Source: Streptomyces qinglanensis
GTDB lineage: Bacteria; Actinomycetota; Actinomycetes; Streptomycetales; Streptomycetaceae
NCBI RefSeq assembly: GCF_900111245.1
Contig: NZ_FOGO01000007.1
Location: 248,001-312,000 of the forward strand
Reading direction: 5' to 3'
DNA length: 64,000 nt
In this document: piece after piece, positions 60,944-64,000 of the stretch
Layout of the letters: every line of letters starts with the position of its first letter
How positions within the stretch are numbered: the stretch's first letter is position 1
Notes under the pieces: generated by a model
What the model was told of the DNA's origin: nothing
Database searches by the model: none
The model's input: only the letters and a program-made list of their open reading frames with translations
Made by a program: the position numbers and the translations under genes

Positions 60944-61389
60944 CGTGCATGCGTTTGCTCCCATGACGGGAGCCCTCTGGGACCACTCGCGCTCCCGCGC
61001 CCGTCAGCCGTGCCCGTTTCTCCGTCCCACGATCGGGTCGAGGTTGTGCGCGGTACGCCGCTGCTGCGCGCCGTCGTCAGCGGTGCCGTGTCGCCACGCC
61101 CCGCCGGGTGGACGGGTATTCCCGGACAGAAGGCGCAAGAGCCCCTGGACCGCACGGGAAGGAAGGGCCGACCCCTATGGGCCTAGCATCTGACGCATTC
61201 CGCACCCCTCCCTGGCGCAGGAGAGGGCCTCTGCCCAGACCAGCGCAGCAGTGCGGGTCGTCCCGTGACGCGATCCCGCGCCTGGGACAGGCGGTTGACA
61301 CTTGAGCACAGGTGGGAGCGTATCCGCGAGAGCGGGAGCGGCCGTGAGCACGGGTCCGTACGCCCAGGCAGGCCGCCGGCCCGCCGGAC
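60944..61389. other. Chromosomal intergenic region
   Basis: About 445 bp between the tRNA terminator and the LacI-type gene. Several short frames exist, but none has a ribosome site and protein-like composition. I see no clear feature. Confidence 0.5.
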
Positions 61390-62415
61390 TCACGACGCCC
61401 GGGGCGGGCGGCTGGTGTCCCGTACGACCAGCTTCGGGTCGATCACCGCTTCCTGCGGCTCCACTTCCTTGTTGTCCAGCCGCTGCCTCGCGAAGCGCAC
61501 GGCGTGCTCGGCCATGAGGACGGCGTCCTGACGGACGGTCGTCAGACCGACGGGCATGAGGTGGGACAGGTGGCTGTCGTCGTAGCCGATGACGGACACC
61601 TCCCCGGGGACATCGACACCGGTCCGGCTGAAAGCCATCAACAGACCCATGGCGCAGCGATCGTTGGCCGCCAGGACCGCTGTCGGGAGCGGTTGTCCGG
61701 CGTCGCGTTCGGACGCCAGGAGTCGGCCGACGCCGATACCCGACTCCTCCGTGTGGCTGCCCGGGATCACACGGAGCTCGGAACCCAGTCCGTGACGGCG
61801 CATGGCGGCGCGGTAGGCGCGGCGCCGCTCGGCCGAACCCGGCCCTCGGCCACCGTCGATGTGGACGATCCGACGGTGGCCCATCTCCACGAGGTGGTCC
61901 ATGGCCTGCCGTACGCCTTTGCCCTCCGCGCTGCGCACAGAGTCGATCCCTGCCCCCCGCATCCGCCGGGCGACCGAGACGGCCACGGTCCGCTGCCCGA
62001 GAGCATCGAGTTCGGCGGCCGTCGCCTCCGGGCCGAGCAGGATCACAGCCTCGCAGCGGTGACTGAGCAGCGCCTCGACGGCCTTCGGCTCGCCCCTGCC
62101 CTGGGCCGTCGCGGAGAGCAGGACGTCGTAGCCGTGCCGATCGGCCTCGGCGTAGATGCCCTCGATGAGATCGGCGTGGAAGGTCTGGTGCGCGGTGAAC
62201 ATGACGCCGAGCGCCCGGCTGCGGCCGCGGGCGAGGAGTCGGGCGGCGCTGTCGGGGCGGTAGCCGATCTCGTCGGCGACGCGCAGCACCCGGTCGCGGG
62301 TTTCCTGGCCGGCCCCCGGCTGGTTGCGGAAGACGATCGAGACCAGCGCCCGCGAGACGCCTGCCTCCGCGGCGACGTCCGCCATGGTGGGACGCTGCTT
62401 GCCCGTCGCATCCAC
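61390..62415 (-). CDS. LacI-family regulator, likely of inositol catabolism
   Basis: 341 aa. HTH: PTMADVAAEAGVSRALVSIV then hinge RPDSAARLLARGRSRALGV. The periplasmic-binding-like effector domain has HADLIEGIYAEADRHGYDVL, VHIDGGRGPGSAERRRAYRA, VLAANDRCAMGLLMAFSRTG and VSVIGYDDSHLSHLMPVGLT. It stands opposite an iolC-type gene with a long shared intergenic region, so inositol or a derivative is the likely inducer. Confidence 0.85.
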   Translation of the reverse strand: MDATGKQRPTMADVAAEAGVSRALVSIVFRNQPGAGQETRDRVLRVADEIGYRPDSAARLLARGRSRALGVMFTAHQTFHADLIEGIYAEADRHGYDVLLSATAQGRGEPKAVEALLSHRCEAVILLGPEATAAELDALGQRTVAVSVARRMRGAGIDSVRSAEGKGVRQAMDHLVEMGHRRIVHIDGGRGPGSAERRRAYRAAMRRHGLGSELRVIPGSHTEESGIGVGRLLASERDAGQPLPTAVLAANDRCAMGLLMAFSRTGVDVPGEVSVIGYDDSHLSHLMPVGLTTVRQDAVLMAEHAVRFARQRLDNKEVEPQEAVIDPKLVVRDTSRPPRAS

Positions 62416-62972
62416 GTGTTGTCTCCCTCTCCCGCACTCTCCGGGCCCCGCGCTCCCGTGCTTCCGACTCCGTCACCCCCGCCGGCCCCGCGTCCGGAGG
62501 CCGCCGCATGCGTCGCCCCGCGGACGTCCGGTGACCTCCAGCGGTCGGCCGACGCCGAACAGCCACCGACAGCGGGCCGCCGGCGTCCGGTGCCCCGCGG
62601 CCGTCCACCGGGCGCAGACAACCTCCGTCGAACTTCCGGCGCCGACGACCCCCGTCGGACCTTCCAGCCGTCCCAGGGAAGCCACGGAGGAGCGGCCCTC
62701 CGTTGATCTGGGCGACCTTCCGGCCTCCGGTCACGGCCGGGCCACGATCCCGATGATCCCGGCAGTTGGACGCTCGCGGTTGCCTTGTCCGGTTACGCCC
62801 CGGGCGTTCACTTCCGTCCGGCACGTTATCGCGTGCGCTCACCGTGCGCGCGACCGCCTGCCCCGTTGCCAGGCGGTCGACAGGCCGCTGCCAGGTCGCT
62901 GCCGGACTCCTCCGTCGAACGTCGGCCGCGGGCCCTCGTTGAACGCTCGGAAAATCTCGCGGCAACAACCTA
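62416..62972. other. Long intergenic region between lacI-type and iolC-type genes
   Basis: About 560 bp without a supported gene; short frames on both strands look like shadows. Contains several short inverted repeats. The promoter and operator for iolC lie at its right end. Confidence 0.5.
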
Positions 62973-63024
62973 TTGACATGACATTTGCACAGGCACCATC
63001 GTGCTCGAACTAGAGCGCGCTAGT
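62973..63024 (+). promoter_or_regulatory. iolC promoter with palindromic operator
   Basis: TTGACA (62973-62978), 18-bp spacer, CATCGT (62997-63002). Just downstream ACTAG-AGCGCG-CTAGT (63009-63024) is a perfect 5-bp-arm inverted repeat, and TAGAGCGCG is repeated at 63024. LacI-type operators often lie at this place. Confidence 0.55.
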
Positions 63025-63093
63025 AGAGCGCGACAGTCGAGCCGTCGCCCCACCCTTCCCGGGGTCCTCGGGCGTGAAGGGAATGCCAGCGTG

Positions 63094-64000
63094 ATGTCGT
63101 TCGAAGTGCTGACCATGGGCCGTGTGGGAGTGGATGTGTATCCGCTCCAGACGGGCGTCGGGCTGCCGGAGGTCACCTCGTTCGGCAAGTACCTGGGCGG
63201 CAGCCCGACCAACGTGGCGGTGGCCGCCGCGCGCTACGGGCACGGAGCGGCTGTGATCACCAAGACCGGCCGCGACCCTTTCGGGGACTTCGTCCGGTCG
63301 GCCCTTGCCGATTACGGCGTCAGCGACCGCTTCGTCGGCACCTCGGGCATCGCGCCGACGCCGGTGACCTTCTGCGAGATCTTCCCTCCAGACGACTTTC
63401 CGCTGTACTTCTACCGGCTGCCGAAGGCCCCTGACCTGGACATCCGTCCGCAGGAGCTGGACCTGGACACCGTTCGGAGCGCGGAGATCTTCTGGGTGAC
63501 GGGGACCGGCCTGGCCGAGGAGCCCAGCCGTTCGGCCACCCTGGCGGCGCTGGAGGAGCGGGCGAAGGCGGGTGTGACGGTCTTCGACCTTGACTGGCGT
63601 CCGATGTTCTGGCCCGGCGAGGACGCGACGGCCGCTCGTGAGTACTACGCCGAGGCGCTGCGTGACGCCACGGTCGCTGTCGGCAACTCGGACGAGTGCG
63701 CGGTGGCCACCGGTGAGCGTGAACCGTACGCCGCCGCCAGGGCGCTGCTGGCCGCCGGGGTGGAGTTGGCCGTGGTCAAGCAGGGGCCGAAGGGCGTGCT
63801 GGCCATGGACCGGGACGGCACGGCTGCGGAGATCCCGCCGATGCCGGTGGACGTGGTCAACGGCCTGGGCGCCGGTGACGCGTTCGGCGGGGCGCTGTGC
63901 CACGGACTGCTGTCCGGCTGGGACGCCACGCGCACGGTGGAGTTCGCCAACGCGGCCGGTGCGATCGTCGCGGGCCGGCTGGCCTGCTCGGACGCCATGC
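63094..64000 (+). CDS. iolC: 5-dehydro-2-deoxygluconokinase (IolC), N-terminal 302 aa
   Basis: The frame is open to the window end. Start ATG 63094 (GAAGGGA upstream; GTG 63091 is possible). PfkB signatures: TSFGKYLGGSPTNVAVAAAR near the N-terminus and VDVVNGLGAGDAFGGALCHG near the C-terminus with the catalytic Asp. FPLYFYRLPKAPDLDIR and FDLDWRPMFWPGEDA are typical of IolC. It phosphorylates 5-dehydro-2-deoxygluconate in inositol breakdown. Chromosomal. Confidence 0.9.
   Translation, partial: MSFEVLTMGRVGVDVYPLQTGVGLPEVTSFGKYLGGSPTNVAVAAARYGHGAAVITKTGRDPFGDFVRSALADYGVSDRFVGTSGIAPTPVTFCEIFPPDDFPLYFYRLPKAPDLDIRPQELDLDTVRSAEIFWVTGTGLAEEPSRSATLAALEERAKAGVTVFDLDWRPMFWPGEDATAAREYYAEALRDATVAVGNSDECAVATGEREPYAAARALLAAGVELAVVKQGPKGVLAMDRDGTAAEIPPMPVDVVNGLGAGDAFGGALCHGLLSGWDATRTVEFANAAGAIVAGRLACSDAM

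Noticed and set aside
60944..61389. Short chromosomal genes between attR and the LacI-type gene
   Set aside because: Frames of 60-75 codons lack ribosome sites and protein-like composition.
63010..63903. 297-codon minus-strand frame opposite iolC
   Set aside because: Antisense shadow; the plus strand encodes clear PfkB kinase motifs.

Overview
The window is almost certainly Streptomyces DNA (or a close relative): very high GC with third-position G/C bias, frequent GTG starts, WhiB-like proteins, and a chromosomal right flank carrying a LacI-type regulator and an iolC-type sugar kinase. Positions 1 to about 60,890 are most of a temperate siphovirus prophage. The window opens inside the tape-measure gene, so the rest of the tail, lysis and presumably the integrase lie beyond the left end. 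The right prophage end (attR) is a 46-bp copy of the 3' half of a tRNA-Pro(GGG) gene at 60845-60890, followed by a hairpin that looks like the native tRNA terminator. Chromosome resumes there.

Nearly all prophage genes read leftward (minus strand). From right to left: (1) immunity/lysogeny region 58.8-60.7 kb with divergent HTH repressor genes, an ImmA-type metallopeptidase, an excisionase-like HTH and putative integrase arm sites; (2) early operon 47-58.7 kb with coiled-coil and LuxR-type proteins, a RecE-like nuclease, a RecT-like annealing protein, a DEDDh exonuclease and WhiB-like proteins; (3) replication and DNA modification 39-46 kb, with an O-like initiator gene containing six palindromic iterons (a probable internal origin), a DpdA-type 7-deazaguanine transglycosylase and a YhhQ-type transporter; (4) accessory genes 12-39 kb: HNH nucleases, a methylase that lacks its catalytic motif, a tRNA with UAA anticodon, a Thg1-like polymerase, a PNKP-type 3'-phosphatase, a lipoprotein, an MmpS-like protein and a membrane-protein cluster; (5) late genes 0-12 kb: TerS, TerL, portal, minor head, scaffold, capsid, capsid-linked glycosyltransferase, connectors, tail tube and tail chaperones with a -1 frameshift.

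Several plus-strand islands interrupt the leftward flow. Two are two-gene modules pairing a small regulator (HTH at 31.3 kb, Phd/YefM-like at 46.1 kb) with a GIY-YIG nuclease, which looks like a toxin-antitoxin or exclusion device. The 31.3-kb module shares a palindromic operator with a divergent leftward promoter whose predicted leader RNA carries three hairpins with different stems but an identical 10-nt loop. Other sequence-level oddities are 15 GATC sites in 214 bp (11.9-12.1 kb), 26 GTAC sites in 614 bp inside a coding region (28.6-29.2 kb), and eight consecutive hairpins at 17.56-17.93 kb.

The right flank holds a 341-aa LacI-family regulator, a long intergenic region with a promoter and palindromic operator, and the first 302 codons of an iolC-type 5-dehydro-2-deoxygluconokinase. 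All family names come from reading the translated sequence by eye; no database search was run.
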